Assembly (NCBI GenBank): GCA_003165855.1
Contig: PMXH01000214.1
Coordinates: 398-6,415, forward strand
Origin: Acidobacteriaceae bacterium
GTDB taxonomy: Bacteria; Acidobacteriota; Terriglobia; Terriglobales; Acidobacteriaceae
Direction of reading: 5' to 3'
DNA length: 6,018 nt
Below the pieces are notes generated by a model. The model was not told where the DNA came from and searched no databases. It was given only the letters and a program-made list of their open reading frames with translations. Below, piece after piece: positions 5,864 through 6,018 of the stretch. Within the stretch, counting starts at the first letter, position 1. The number at the start of each line of letters is the position of its first letter. Position numbers and translations under genes: made by a program.

Positions 5864-5893
5864 GCGTAGCATCGTTGGACGCGTGCAGATGCA

Positions 5894-5918
5894 GTTCCGT
5901 GGACCTCTGTCCAGGAAC
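5894..5918 (-). promoter_or_regulatory. 5'-leader hairpin upstream of the GH2 gene
   Basis: On the minus strand GTTCCTGGAC pairs with GTCCA-C-GGAAC: ten base pairs, one bulged C and an AGAG tetraloop. It lies between the putative operator and the ribosome site, 42 bases before the ATG. It could stabilise the mRNA or be an attenuation structure; nothing in the sequence tells which. No known riboswitch is recognised. Confidence 0.4.
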
Positions 5919-5936
5919 TTAAGAGGGATAACACGT

Positions 5937-5956
5937 CTATTGATACGATTCAATAG
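5937..5956. promoter_or_regulatory. Candidate LacI-family operator upstream of the GH2 gene
   Basis: CTATTGATACGATTCAATAG has symmetric arms of 7 bp (CTATTGA/TCAATAG) and a central CG pair; eight of ten symmetric positions match. The size, CG centre and position 85 bases before the GH2 start are typical of LacI-family sugar-responsive repressors. On the minus strand TTGAAT (5953-5948) within it could be a -35, with a weak TATCCC (5930-5925) 17 bases on, so a bound repressor would block the promoter. No regulator gene lies in the window. Confidence 0.45.
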
Positions 5957-6018
5957 CGGATTTTGGCGGGTGACGCGGAGAGGGGTGCCAACGGTTGGGA
6001 GATCCCTCGTCCCGCTGG

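Noticed and set aside
5158..5934. 258-residue minus-strand frame overlapping the GH2 start in another frame
   Set aside because: Arg/Gln-rich product, no domain, and the overlapping GH2 frame has a signal peptide and a Shine-Dalgarno.

Overview
The window looks like a piece of an Acidobacteriota (Terriglobia-type) genome. This is inferred from protein style (a CRTAC1/ASPIC-like C-terminus, a PuuP-like permease, a secreted GH2 exo-glucosaminidase-type enzyme), GC-rich coding DNA and GC-rich palindromic repeats, not from a marker gene. I see no tRNA, rRNA, CRISPR array, phage gene or intact insertion sequence.

Layout. Positions 1-615 (+) are the 3' end of a CRTAC1-like gene that enters from the left edge; a 78-bp three-hairpin palindromic element (25-102) lies in its frame. 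After a short AT-rich gap with a possible near-leaderless promoter comes a complete APC-superfamily permease of the PuuP/PlaP putrescine-importer type (708-2087, +). An 87-bp gap then leads to a small VOC/glyoxalase-fold protein (2175-2552, +). A 564-bp gene-free, repeat-rich convergent region (2553-3116) follows. The rest is one large minus-strand gene (3117-5852) for an exported GH2 enzyme with the hallmarks of exo-beta-D-glucosaminidase. Its upstream region (5853-6018) holds a strong Shine-Dalgarno, a 5'-UTR hairpin and a 20-bp CG-centred palindrome resembling a LacI-family operator.

The genes do not form an obvious pathway. The permease and the VOC gene could be co-transcribed. The GH2 gene is separately promoted, convergent to them, and probably induced by its own sugar signal. 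It would release amino sugar units from chitosan-like oligomers outside the cytoplasm.

The most unusual signal is not a protein. It is a degenerate 8-bp repeat (consensus GGTAATTT) in five short arrays. Three of these start within about 8 bases of a stop codon, in the sense orientation of the gene that has just ended (permease, VOC and GH2). The other two are placed so that arrays form inverted pairs across the convergent region. Together with the cloverleaf element inside a coding frame, this points to a genome rich in small non-autonomous repeats, some possibly used as 3'-end structures. I found no convincing novel multi-gene system.
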